Source: Adiantum capillus-veneris
Taxonomy: Eukaryota; Streptophyta; Polypodiopsida; Polypodiales; Pteridaceae
NCBI GenBank assembly: GCA_014529385.2
Contig: CM043945.1
Coordinates: 140,904,241-140,968,240, forward strand
Reading direction: 5' to 3'
Length of the DNA stretch: 64,000 nucleotides
Shown here: piece by piece, positions 1 to 11,184 of the stretch
How the letters are laid out: each line of letters begins with the position of its first letter
Position numbering within the stretch: the first letter of the stretch is position 1
Position numbers and translations under genes: made by a program
Notes under the pieces: generated by a model
The model's input: the letters and a program-made list of their open reading frames with translations, nothing else
What the model was told of the DNA's origin: nothing
Databases searched by the model: none

Positions 1-399
1 ACTATTAGAGGCATTGCAAGAAAGATGTGCAAATGGATACAAAGGAAGTGGAAAATAGGGATTTTCAAGAGGGATTTGTTCCTTGGTGGAAAAAAATTCA
101 AAGTTCTGCACTTTTAATATGTATTCAAATTGTTAGATAATGTTTCTTTCGTAACACGTGGAAGGTAAAAAATTGTTGTGTCTTTGATAGAAGCCTCTTT
201 GTGGCTAGCTTCTCAGAGATTGTTCAAGAAATCAAGGAGATAATATATGTGGCAAGTAAAAGGCATAACTTGGATGATTTGCTTTAGGGAAACCCTTGCC
301 ATTCGGTCAATCCTTGCTTTGTAAAGGTTTGTGATGTTTTCGATAGTATGCTTCTAGGTACTTGTAACTAAGCTTGGTTGCCACCCTCTCAAAGGGTTC

Positions 400-1000
400 C
401 CTAATCCTATGGAACTAGGGCCATAGGATCTCCAAAAGGAACCTAGGGCCATAGGATCAAAGGGTGCCATATGTCCCATCTCTTGTGGCTCAAGGGCCAT
501 AGGGTAGGAATGTAAAATCTGAAGGGTCATAAGGTTCCCTATGTTTCTTTTGAATATCCTATGGCCCTAGGACCATAGGATCTTCAAAAGGAACATATGG
601 ACCTAAGTCCATAGTATCACATGGTGCCCTATGCCCAATATACAGATCTTGTGGCCAAAGGGCCATAGGGTGGCAATGTACAATATCAAAGTCCATATGA
701 TTCCCTATGTCCCTTATGGGGATCCTATGGCACTAGGGCCATAGGATCTCCAAAAGTAACATAAGGAAGCTAGGGCCTTAGGATGCCCTATGTCCCATCT
801 AGAGACCTTGTGGCCCAAGGGCCAAAGGGTGATAATGTACAATCTCAAGGGCTATAGGATATCAAAAAGGAACATATGGCCCTAGGGCCATAGGATCACA
901 TTGTGTCCTATGTCCCATCTAGAAACCTTGTGGCCCAAGGGTCATAGGATGGCAATGTTCGTTTTGGAGATCCTATGGCCCTAGGGCCCTAGGGGCATGG
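400..1000. repeat. Degenerate ~160-bp tandem repeat with a palindrome in each unit
   Basis: About four diverged units. The palindromic segment recurs near 406, 558, 724, 875 and 971, and a second segment (CTTGTGGCCCAAGGG) near 480, 643, 805 and 925, giving steps of about 150-165 bp with one short unit. The palindrome core TATGGCCCTAGGGCCATA is perfect at 875-892; other units differ by one or two bases. No coding potential is visible. Bases 1-399 and 1001-1297 hold nothing I recognise. Confidence 0.75.
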
Positions 1001-1297
1001 GCCTACCATGGTGCCTGTTAATGTGCACCATGGGGTTCCCTATGTTCCTTAAGGCCACCCTTGGGCCCTAAGATACCCTCTAGTATGAGGTGAGAGCCTA
1101 CATTAGGAAATTTCGGAGGTCATTTGGAGGGCCATATGAAGAGAGAGAAAAATAGAGCGCGTCCAATGAGCAGGAGGGCTACTTTACATAGGAAAGTACG
1201 TGGAAAGACTCAAAAAATAGGAAAATAGCCTAAAACCTTTCACGAATCTAGGATTGTGGCATCGTAACTTCCTTGTTTTTATCGAGCTGTTAGGTGC

Positions 1298-3685
1298 TTG
1301 CCAGTGGTCCCACTGCTGATATTCTCTTATGGTCCCACTGCTAATATTCTCTTATGGTCTGTCCACTTAATACAGCAAGGGAGGAGTCAAGAAAGAGATC
1401 AAGACCCTGGAAGAGCACGACGACAAAACAGGGAGTATCATTGCTACAACTGCGGAGAAGACGGTCACGGTATGTACTACTGTCCCAAACCACGACAAAA
1501 CTATAACAAAGGAGGCAGGAGGAACCAACTGTCACCCCCTAGAGAAAGAACACCCCCACCCCGAGCACCAGCCCCACCAACACAAATTCTACGTCCACCT
1601 CAGACACCACTACAAGCATCCATCCCACCTCTTCCACCAGCCCCACCACCTGATCGCCCTGTAAACATCATAATGCTAGAAGAGAAAGGAAAATCCATAG
1701 TAGTGGATCCACCCAGAGCAAAGGAGAGGAACAAGGGTAAGGAGAAGGTAACCTTTTTAGAACCACTTGAAGCCATGATTGGGAAAAGATCTAGGAGGGA
1801 GAAAGCTACACAATCAGATGATGAGAGAAGAATGAGAGGAGAAACTAGCAAGAGGCTATCCAGGCCACGATGGAAATTGGGCATCACCGACTTCCAGCTA
1901 GGGGAAAGTTCTAAGCCCTATGATCTAACATTGGATGTGGCAGAGCAAGGACCGAAGATTACATGGCCACAACTGCTACATCTTGTACCTAATGTAAGGC
2001 GACAATGGTCTAAAATGGTAAGTACAAGATGCTCCAAAACAAAGGTAGCCGGAGCAATTTCGGGATGCAACATGGATGACATCCTTCCAATTGTCGACGT
2101 AAACATAAAAGGAAAGAGGGTTGGAAACACCTACATTGATGGAGGTTCACATATCTGTGTAATGAGTGAAGCTTTGATGCTTCGATTAGGGCTCCAGGTT
2201 GACAGGCCTTCTCCATGCAAGGCAAAGATGGAAAAAAACGCAAAAGTAAAGTGTGTGGGTGTAGTAAGTGCCGTCAAAATAAAAGCTTTCAACACTGAGG
2301 TAGAGGTAGATGTTTTTGTAATTTCTACCAAGGGGGAGGGCTATCCACTAATTTTGGGAAGGCCATGGTTGATGGCCGTGAAGGAAAAACAGGACTGGGG
2401 TACTGGCCTTCTACTCATGACCGGTAAGAAAGGGGAGACAATCTACTATGACATGAGTATTGGCAAGCAGAAGCAAATGAATCTGGAAACATCGGCAAAT
2501 GAAACCACTAGCGAATCTTCCAGTTCTGAGGAGGAGACCACATCCACCGATGAAAGTGACAGTTCCATTGATGTGATGGGTATCATTATGAAGGATCCAC
2601 AAAGGGTAAGCACAATTGGTGATCCATCACCAAAAGGGCAACCCAATGAAGAGGAGAGAAAATCACCTGGCCTAGGAGGAAGTAGGTTGAAGGGTATGTT
2701 GTCTACGGAGTTAACACTTGAGGAGAAAGATAGTTTTTTGCAAATGTTGATGGGATTTCCTAACCTGTTCATTGACAACTATGAAAGAATCACAGGCATT
2801 ACAGTGGTGGAACATCATATTAAGCTGAAGGAAGGGGTAAAACCAGTTGTGCAAAAGCTACGACGACTCGGGGTCATACAAGAAAAGGAACTCTCGGCCG
2901 AGGTAAGGAAACTGCTGGAGGCGAGATTCATCTATCCTGTAGAAAACTCAGAATGGGTGTCACCCGTAGTGATGACACCTAAAAAGAATGGTAAGTGGAG
3001 GGTCTGTGTTGACTACAAACCACTAAATGCAGCTACAAAGAGAGACCACTTTCCTCTCCCTTTCTTGGATGAAATTCTGAATGAAGTAGCGAGTTTTGAA
3101 TGCTATACCGTCTCTGATGGTTATTCAGGATACTTTCAAATACACATAGCCTTGGAAGATCAGCTAAAAACCACTTTTATCACGCCATGGGGTTGTTTTG
3201 CATACAGGGTTATGCCATTTGGTCTCACAAATGCACCTGCTACATTCCAAAGATATGTCACATATGTTTTTCAACCGTTCTTTGGAACATCCATAAGAGT
3301 GTTCATTGATGATTTTTGTATATATAGCTCCCGTATTTCACATTTAGAAAAGGTAACTGAAGGTTTGGCCAGGTTGCAGAGCCTAGGCGGGAAATTAAAT
3401 GTGGATAAATGCCACATTGGGGAGAGTAAAGTCATTCTTCTAGGCCATGAAATTTCAGCAAAAGGTATCAACGCCGACCCAAGTAAGGTGTCCGCACTCA
3501 TAGCCTTACCTTCACCAACGACCGCACGTCAACTGGTCTCTTTTCTACAGAAGGTGAGGTACTTAAGTAGATTCATACATCTACTATCACAACTTGTTCT
3601 ACCACTGCAACAACTCACTCAAAGATCAACTTTCACTAGGGACGAGGAAAGCAAAAATCACTACAACAAGGTAAAGGAGGTCTAA
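1298..3685 (+). pseudogene. G1 gag 3' end, aspartic protease and reverse transcriptase
   Basis: Residues about 49-62 form a CX2CX4HX4C zinc knuckle (CYNCGEDGHGMYYC), the nucleocapsid motif. A proline-rich linker follows. The retropepsin-like protease has its active-site Asp at residue 281 in the context YIDGGSHI, DGG rather than the usual D-S/T-G, with the ILGRPW segment downstream. RT spans about residues 500-790: motif A Asp at 607 (SDGYSGYFQI), MPFGLTNAPATFQ, and the catalytic pair Asp671-Asp672 in FIDDFCIYS. Translation would stop at the TAA at 3683-3685, after which the same frame continues into RNase H. The ATG at 1298 lies in duplicated flank and is not a genuine gag start. Domain calls are secure; activity is not expected. 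Confidence 0.9.
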
Positions 3686-4732
3686 GCCACTCTGCCACTT
3701 ATCTCACCACCTAAGTGGGATGAAAAATTCTATGTCACCTCAAGTGTTGGTGATGACTCATTGGGGGCTGTGCTACTCCAAAATGATACGACGACATCTT
3801 TCATGAGGCCAATCTACTTCTCTAGTCGAATGATGACAATAGGAGAGAAAGGTTTCACCCATGTGGAACACTTAGTCCTAGCTATTAGATTTGCAACTAC
3901 AAAGTTTAGGTCATATTTGATGCCTAAGCAATTTGTGATTCTAACCACGGATGAAATATTTCCCTATGTTGTACAACACATGGATGTGTTTGCTAGAATT
4001 ACTAAATGGCTAGTTCGTCTGCAAGAGTTTGACTACACGGTACAGGTAGAATGCACGACAAGGGCAAGTTTGGGGGGCCTCATGACCTACCAAGTCTTTG
4101 AAGGGAAGGAGAAGCAGTCTAAGGGAGGAGAAGTCCGATTACCTCCAGTACCACCGATGGTAGAAGGAGCATACTCTCTACACTTTGATGGAGCCTACAA
4201 GGGAGCGTCTGACAAAGCAGCTGTAGGCATAGTGGTCTTTGATGACAAAGGGAAAAAGGTATTTTCGTTGGGCCAATTGTTAGATTCACATTTTAACCAT
4301 GAAGCTGAGTATGCAGCACTAACCAAGGGTCTACAATGGTGCGTCTCACAAGGTGTACAACGCCTTAATGTATTTGGGGATGCTCTACTTCTGGTAAGGC
4401 AAGTAAATGGAGCATGGACATGCAAGAATCCTAGTTTAAGGACTCACTTAAGCGGTGTAAAAACCTTGTTGGGTAAGTTTGAAGAAGTTCAAATACACCA
4501 TATCCCAAGGGCTCAAAACCAAGAAGCAGATGCCCTAGCAAGTGAAAGACTACAAGAAGTGGTGGTTGGAGCAATAAAGCTAAAGCTTCCTCTATTTCAA
4601 GGCATTGATTCCTTGCCTGACATCATGCATTTTTTGGAAACAGGAGAATGCTCATCAGATTTAACAAAGGGACAGAAGCAATGGCTGACGCGGAAGGCCA
4701 CAAGATATCGACTCATCAATGATGGTTTGTAG
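3686..4732 (+). pseudogene. G1 dual RNase H: vestigial gypsy RNase H plus archaeal-type RNase H
   Basis: The frame is the same as the RT upstream. The first RNase H (to about 4090) has recognisable blocks, such as AVLLQNDTTT and the TTDEIFP segment, but its C-terminal Asp block reads ASLGGLM, so the final catalytic Asp is gone. The second RNase H (4160-4545) has a full DEDD set. Counting from the ATG at 3761 these are D143 (HFDGAYKG), E183 (EAEYAAL), D207 (FGDALLL) and D257 (EADALASE). In Tat elements the first domain is thought to serve only as a connector, which fits. A TAG at 4730-4732 interrupts the link to integrase. Confidence 0.88.
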
Positions 4733-5950
4733 TGTAAGGGTAAGGACCAAATACTCAGGAAGGTCCCTCTCTCTCAGGAAATCACGGGAGTAATTGCTAG
4801 TTGTCACGACGGGGTTTGTAGTGGTCACTTTGCCCTAGAAATAACAAGTAGGAAAATCTTGCAAGCAGGCTTCATATGGCCTAGCCTCAACTGTGATGTA
4901 CACCACTCGTGCAAAACATGTAAGTTGTGTCAAAAGGCCGGCACTAGATCACTTATGCCTGAACCACAAACACCTATTCTCTCATATGGCCCATTTGAAA
5001 AATGGGGTATCGACACCATTGGGCCATTACCTAGGGCCAACTCAGGAAAATTCTACATTATCATGGGGGTCGACTACATGACTAGATGGGCAGAGGCTAT
5101 AGCCACCACTAGAATCGTAGTAGTAGAGGTAGCTAAATTTATCTACGAGCACATATGTTGTAGGTTTGGCACACCTTTAGAGATCATCTCTGATAGAGGG
5201 CCAGGTTTCAGAGCAGACTTGGTAGGAGAATTAATGCAGAAACTGGGCATTACAAGGAGGCACTCTTCACAATATTACCCTCAATGTAATGGCCTAGTTG
5301 AAAAGGTAAATGGAATGGTTTCTAAAATGATTACCAAGCAGGTAAACAATCATCCTTGAGACTGGGATAAGTATCTACTACCAGGTTTATGGGCCTACAG
5401 AACTTCATTTCGTACATCCTTGGGATTCACACCGTATCATCTAGTATTTCGTAAGGAAGCAATCTTGCCCATTGAAGTGCAACTACAAAGTCTCAGAGTA
5501 ATGGAAAGCCAACTTCAACAACCCAACATGCATTTGAGAGATCACATCATCAACATGGAAAGACTGCATCTGGACAGAGAAGAAGCAATAAATTATTATG
5601 CAGCACAAGCAGAGCATAGACGGCTTATCTTTAACGAGCATCTCCGGAAAAAAGAATTGAAGAAAGGAATGTTGGTGCTCCGCTACGACAATCGCTTCAA
5701 CACATGCAAGGATAAGAAACTCCTGCTCCGATGGGAAGGCCCTTTCATCATCAGGAAAAAGTATGCCAATGGAAGCTACCAGCTTATGGAGGCTGATGGA
5801 AAACTTCATAAAACCAGGGTAAATGGTTGGCGACTTAAACCTTATTTTCTTCGATTTGACCAGGCTCCACCAATTGACATTCCAGATGAGGACACACCAT
5901 CAGCCACTACCTCCGACGATAATGATCAAACAGATGATCTAGAGACATGA
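4733..5950 (+). pseudogene. G1 integrase
   Basis: The N-terminal zinc-binding module is visible just after the stop: CHDGVCSGHF gives the two His ligands (HX6H) and CKLC the two Cys. The catalytic triad is intact; counting from 4859 it is D52 (GIDTIGPL), D112 (SDRGPGF) and E148 (GLVEKVNG), with D35E spacing. A TGA at 5357-5359 falls in the position that usually encodes Arg before Asp-Trp, consistent with CGA to TGA. The C-terminal part (5360-5950) carries the RWEGPFII (GPY/F-type) module and no chromodomain. It ends 12 bp before the polypurine tract. Confidence 0.9.
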
Positions 5951-5962
5951 ATGCCTCTAGCC

Positions 5963-5974
5963 AAAAGGGGAGGG
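5963..5974 (+). promoter_or_regulatory. Polypurine tract of G1
   Basis: AAAAGGGGAGGG lies between the integrase stop and the start of the 3' LTR, where the plus-strand primer of reverse transcription is expected. Four bases (CTAA) separate it from the TGATGGG end. Confidence 0.75.
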
Positions 5975-5978
5975 CTAA

Positions 5979-7529
5979 TGATGGGGGCTTTTCACAAGCC
6001 AAGCTCCCATACCCCTCTTCTCTCATCCCCACCCCATGAAAACCCCTTCTTACGGAGGGAGTGATAAAAGGCATTGGAAAAAAGTAAGAAAAAACTAAAG
6101 TATGATTATGTAAATATATGAGAAAGGTAAAATAGGCCACCTCATGCCTGCGGGGCAGCCCATCCCCACCTTGCCTCCTTTTTCTTCACTGTTGCCCCGC
6201 CATGTGTCCCTTTTCCTCTCCTCCACTCAAAAGGTCAACCCCTCTCTCTTCCCCTTGTCCTTTCTCCTTTCTCTCTCCCCGCAAGCTACACCACCTCTCA
6301 CCAATAATGCATTCTAACTCACCAATAATGCACCCTAACTCACATGCAACTTACCCTATCTTCCAAAATAGTATACCCCACCTCCCTTTGTCTCTCCTAT
6401 CATATCCCATGACCCAAATACCCCCCTCTCTCTCTAAAGGGCGCCATGTCTCTTGTCTTGTAGCTAAATAACCTCCCCCACACTCACACACACTCAGTTT
6501 CATTGAAAAAGGTGCCCACAGATCCATCCCCACCCGGTGGTTACCTGATTTTTCTTGTGTTCACACACATCTGCACGCAGATTCACCTCTGAACACACTC
6601 TCCTCTTTACCCTCTTGTAATTACTTTATTCTCCATGTCACCTCTCACTTTTTTTTCATCAACCCATCTCTCTCTCTAAGTCTCTCTCTAATGAGACTGC
6701 TATTCTAGCACATATACACACAGCCAGACAAGTGGGGCCCACAGTCACATGGCCTATGTAGATAATGATTTCTTCATTTCTAAATTCTAGAATTTCTCCC
6801 CCCTCCTCCCCTATATAAAGAGGGTTCACCATCACACTAAACATACACACAACATCACCAAAGAGTACACTATGCACAGTGTGTGCCTAGTGCACACACA
6901 CACACCCACACCATCACCATCACCGCAATCACCATGCTTGTCTTGAGCATGACCTCTACACCCTTGGGCTATGGAAGATGAAGGGAAACTAAATGAAGGA
7001 TGATGGTCATAACCCTCGTGCGAGTCTTCGCCATCAACCCCCACCTATCCGCCATGTGCTCTATCATTCTCTCCCTTCTCATTCCCCTACCATATGCTCC
7101 CCATTTCATTGCCTTATTCTCTAAATAAATCTTGAGGTTTTGTGAGTATGTTTCTTTGCAATGTTTTGCCCATGTGAGGTGTGCGGAATCGCCACCTAGT
7201 CTTGTGTTTGGAGTAAGCCTGTGTATGTGTGAAGGGTGTGCGGATTCACCATCGTTTTGTGGTGCCTAAGTACTAAGCTGCTATACCCCCTCCCACTCTC
7301 TCTCTCTCTCTCTCTCACTTGATCTCATTCCCTTTCCTCTTCATCATTACTCCCAAGCATCCATCTCTCTTGGATGAAAACTTTGTTATGGTGGTGTGTT
7401 GTTTGCGTCCTAGCCGCTGAAGCTAGGTGGTGCCCCCTGTTTGCTTTACCATGACAGGCTTGAGGCGCGCCATTCAGTCCCCGGTGTTTTAGAGGCCGTC
7501 GGGGTTAGGGGTTCGCTTTGCTCCCATCA
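5979..7529 (+). repeat. 3' LTR of G1 (about 1551 bp)
   Basis: The boundaries come from matching inverted ends, TGATGGG at 5979 and CCCATCA ending at 7529, directly after the polypurine tract. The next bases, CCACA, are a candidate target duplication, but the other side is not in the window. Inside are a TATA box at 6812, a short duplication (ACTCACCAATAATGCA at about 6297 and 6318) and a (CT)n tract at 7296-7316. No coding potential is visible. Confidence 0.75.
6812..6820 (+). promoter_or_regulatory. TATA box in G1 LTR
   Basis: TATATAAAG in a pyrimidine-rich context (CCCCTATATAAAGAGGG) about 830 bp into the LTR. It would place the start of the element transcript near 6845. Position and sequence fit an LTR core promoter; no transcript evidence is available. 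Confidence 0.6.
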
Positions 7530-7534
7530 CCACA

Positions 7535-8651
7535 AAAGGTCTCTGCCACTTGGCTTGCTATGAGATAGTGACTTATAAAATTAGGAAGGATTGGATTCCA
7601 TATTAACATAAACATTATGAGTTCTAAATATACAACTTTAATGGTATTTAGGATTCTTTACAGAGGGAGCCTCATAATTTGGCAGATAAAAACTCCAAAA
7701 GTTTGTTTTTTTAAAAGGGGGGCGCATACGATTTGGAGTAGAAGCGGGTCATTTTTTGGACCAAATGTGATTTTTAATTCGATACCCACTTCTAAAAATA
7801 TTTAAATCCTTCACCAAACATAAAGGTATGAAACCAAAACAATTGAGAATTTAGAGAGTGATGCTCATTGCGACGAAGCCATTGGTCCATATGAGGGTTG
7901 AAGTTGGTTTTAGAAGATGAGTATATGTAAATGACGAGTCAATAGTCAAGGGTTGGATGCCCTGTACTATTGTAGTGGGTATATAAATATCCTTGAAGTA
8001 TTGCATTTTTCACCATCATAGATTTGAGTTGATATACATTGTCACTGCACAATATAAGAGCTATAATCCTTAATTGGGTGAAAATATCTTTTATATACTG
8101 AATTGGATGCATAAAGGGACTAGAATCCTTGAGTGGGTACAAGTAGTACTGAATTGTGTGATTGTATTGAATATTTTTTTGCGTTCTTTCATGTGTTGGT
8201 TTATATAGGGAGTGAATTATGTATTATGAAAGATTGTTAGTGCATGAAATGACAAATCATAGATATTATTGCTTTTGTGTTTGTTTTGCAAATAATTGAC
8301 ATCGTTTCAGTGTAGAAGTTAATTATTATTTGTAGAATCTGAAAATAGATATTTCTTATTGTTTGCAAATCAAAGAGGATGTATAAATAATCATCATAAT
8401 AATAATTGCATTGAGAAACTGATAGCATTGTTGTATTTATAATGCCGTGTAGATTAGTGTATTGCAATGTGTGTGTTTTCTCACAACATATATGATTGAT
8501 ATGTGGATTGACTAGAGTGCATTGAAAATCTCATATTATGTGGATTTGATTACTTTCTTAGTGATTGTTTTCTAATATATATTGAAAAGGATAAAAATGT
8601 TTTAAAAATTGAACATCTAGTTCTTATGCCTTCAGTTTTAAATTGAAAGCA
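7535..8651. other. AT-rich flank without recognisable genes
   Basis: AT-rich sequence between the G1 LTR and the hAT relic. The short ORFs have no recognisable domains. Part of it may be the 5' end of the hAT transposon, but I could not find terminal inverted repeats. Confidence 0.5.
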
Positions 8652-10336
8652 ATGGAGAAAAATGTTGACACAAGTGGTACAAAGAAGACAAAGAATAAAA
8701 AAACCCATGGCAAAGAGTGGGATTATGCTCACAGTATATGCGGTCAATATATGGAGTGGCAATGTAAATCTTGCTTCACAACAAAATCAGGCGGTGCACC
8801 ACGTATTAGAGACAATTTTTTGGGTAGCTTGAAAAAGAATTGTAAGAAATGTGAACATCCTCAGGCATCTGCAATTTCAAAGCGTTTGAGATAAGAGATC
8901 GCCAAAAAGGGTGGAAAGAGACAACGGAAACTAACCTTGCAGAATAGCCTGCACAAGGAGAGAAAATGTCCAGCAAAGTTTCTTGTAAGTGTCACAATGA
9001 AGGTGGACTTGGGCCAATGCTGTAAAAACGTTAGCAAATTAATAAAGAAGTGCTTTCCACACATTTTGGCCAATGGTTGTACTATGCACAACTTAAACTT
9101 GGTGCTGAAGGATTGGTACACTAATGAAGAAAACACATGGTTCCCCAAAATAATTTACACAGTATGCCAAGTTGTGAAATTTATCTTGAATTGAAAATGG
9201 TGCTCGATTTGTACAGAACATGCATGTTAGTGATGTTGAAACTTCTTGTTGAAACTCAATTTTTCACCCATTTTCATAAATTGGAGTCACTTCTCCGCAA
9301 TAAGTGTACTATGATTGACACTTTCAATTGCACGGTCTTTGACAAATGGAAGCTTGGGCACAAAAAAAAAGTGAAACAGAAAATTACATGTCTATGTGGC
9401 TCTATAAACAAGGCCTTTTTGGAGGATCGTAATGGATGCATATCATGTAATGATGCCTGTTATGTTCGTGATTCAGAACCTTGATCAGAAGGCGCCAAAT
9501 ATGGGCAAAGTGTGGATAACATGGTGGTTAGTTCAACAGAGTCTTGAAAATCCTGAGGAGCTAAAAGAGGCTCTAGTAGAGAAGAAGTGGTGACTCCTAT
9601 TCTCTGTCAAACAACAAAGAGTTTTGGCCAGCTCATAGTCCACTCCATAGTGTGGCTTACATGCTCGATCCGGAGTATTAGAATTTAGATCTGATGTCCA
9701 ATACAAATGTGGTCAACAATTTTTATCATGTGGTCAACATGTTCTACTCTAATTTTCAAGATCGAATTGATTGTATCAAAGAAAATGAGTGCATTTAGAT
9801 TAAAAGAAGGTTCTTTTTCAAATGATTGTATCAAAGAAAATGAGTGCATTTAGATTAAAAGAAGGTTCTTTTTCAAATGATTTTGTACAATCAATGGCAA
9901 AAGAGAAACCTGCATGGAAGTGGTGGATCATGAATGGTGGAGACCATTACTCAACCTTACATCTCCTTGCAATGTAAGTATTAGCGCAATGTGCAACAAA
10001 CTCAAGTTTAGAGAGAAATTGGGGTATGTACAAGTATGTTCATTGCACTATTCACAACAAATTATTAGCAGAATAATTAGTGTATGTATTTTGCAATGAA
10101 AAGATATTGCATCACATCGAAAGTGCTGGCTACGAGGAGGAAATGCCAATTTGGTTGTATGATTGTAAAAAAAAAAAGACGAAGAAGAGTTCAATGTTGG
10201 TGTATCTCATTGCACTATAAATAAAATAGAAGAGAATTTGATAATAGATGTGGAAGTTGAATTACAAGAGAACCAAAACACTCGAACTCAGAACCAGATA
10301 ACAATTTCACAGATTGAATATACCTTGAGAAAATGA
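8652..10336 (+). pseudogene. hAT-superfamily transposase relic
   Basis: Pieces in several frames follow the order of a plant hAT transposase. First comes a BED-type zinc finger at about 8745-8870 (WQCKSC, GGAPRIRDNFLG, CKKC), with the usual His ligand replaced by Asn. Then come RNase-H-fold segments at 9030-9190 (GCTMHNLNLVLKDW, like the AAHCLNLMLEDI block), the FFTHFHKLESLL block at 9255-9300, the PNMGKVW block near 9497, and the PLHSVAYMLDPEY block near 9640-9680. The C-terminal dimerisation domain is at about 9910-10130, including an ERNW-like motif near 10008-10020 and an LVYVF segment. Many stops and frameshifts and a 55-bp duplication rule out function. The family call rests on ordered motif similarity. 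Confidence 0.8.
9768..9877 (+). repeat. Perfect 55-bp tandem duplication inside the hAT relic
   Basis: Bases 9768-9822 are repeated exactly at 9823-9877. 55 is not a multiple of three, so the duplication adds a frameshift. The lack of differences suggests it is recent compared with the decay of the gene. Confidence 0.9.
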
Positions 10337-10595
10337 AGATTGTGTCAAAAACCATTAGGTCTCTCCAATCTCAAAAACATAAAAACTCTTTCAAAACATC
10401 TTAAGTGCATAAGTGAAGGGTGAGTTTAGGAAATGAAAAGACAGATGAAGGTGGAAAGTCAAAAGACATACGAGGGTGAAAAGTCAGAGGACCTTTTGTG
10501 TCCATATAAAGAGGTGTTCGACTTTCCATTGGTCCATTTGTGTTTCTCTTCTTCTTTATTTTCCATTTAGCATTTCTTCATTTTAAGCTGTCCTT

Positions 10596-10634
<39 letters not shown>

Positions 10635-10744
10635 ATCTATCTCAATGTTGTATGCATCCTTCTCACGTCCAATCGATACTATTGAAAATCTATGTGCTTC
10701 ATCAATGCATCCGTTGGTGCCTAGTATAGATTAGCACATTGTTT
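10337..10744. other. Noncoding stretch with TATA-like box and (CT)n
   Basis: Contains a TATA-like CATATAAAG at 10503-10511 on the plus strand followed by a pyrimidine-rich stretch and a (CT)n microsatellite at 10597-10628. The ORF after it encodes only a Ser/Leu repeat from the microsatellite. This may be a promoter remnant of an unrecognised element. Confidence 0.35.
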
Positions 10745-10938
10745 TGTTGTTGTTGAGAGAATATTAGAATTAAGAATACCTTTTAATTTTTTTGAAGCCA
10801 TTAGGAATTTGTGGAGAAGTAGAGAGAAAGAGAGACACACACCATGTATGCTCCCAAAGACTGATTCATATTGAGGACAAGATATAAATATATAGGTGAG
10901 ACCAAGTTGAGTAGAGTGAGCCATATATAGCTCCAACA
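10745..10938 (-). repeat. Copia 3' LTR candidate (about 194 bp)
   Basis: On the minus strand a purine/T tract ending in GAGTGGGG lies directly before TGTTGGAGC at 10938, as expected for a polypurine tract and LTR start. The other end is placed at the CAACA at 10745, which mirrors TGTTG. There is no second LTR copy to confirm the boundaries. Confidence 0.5.
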
Positions 10939-11184
10939 ACCCCACTCAAACAAAGGTCTCTAGCTTTGGATGAAAAAAACCTTGGGGAGTTAAAGGGAAA
11001 AATCCAAGCCCCTATACAATGTGAAAAAATGAACCAACAATAATGATGTGAAAGTGAATTGTATCTATGTACAAATATACAAGTGACTCAGAGATCACAC
11101 TGTGCAAATGTGGAGTGTGCAAAGTGCATGATAACTATAGGATTACAAAGTCATATATACAAAGCTATTACAATAGCAGAGAAG

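Larger units (their letters stand above)
1298..7529 (+). mobile_element. Ty3/gypsy retrotransposon, Tat-type with dual RNase H (G1 copy 1), 5'-truncated
   Basis: The order is zinc knuckle, protease, RT, RNase H, second RNase H, integrase, polypurine tract and 3' LTR. A second RNase H between the ordinary gypsy RNase H and the integrase is the known hallmark of the plant Tat lineage. The 5' LTR, primer site and gag N-terminus are absent. The region before the zinc knuckle starts in an exact-looking 27-bp tandem duplication (about 1303-1356), so the left edge is a breakpoint. The coding region from 1298 to 5950 stays in one frame and is broken only by stops at 3683, 4730 and 5357. The family has another copy on the minus strand at 24606-26727. 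Confidence 0.9.

Noticed and set aside
10503-10511. TATA-like box as a host promoter
   Set aside because: No recognisable gene follows; the ORF downstream is a microsatellite translation. Kept only as a note in the noncoding entry.
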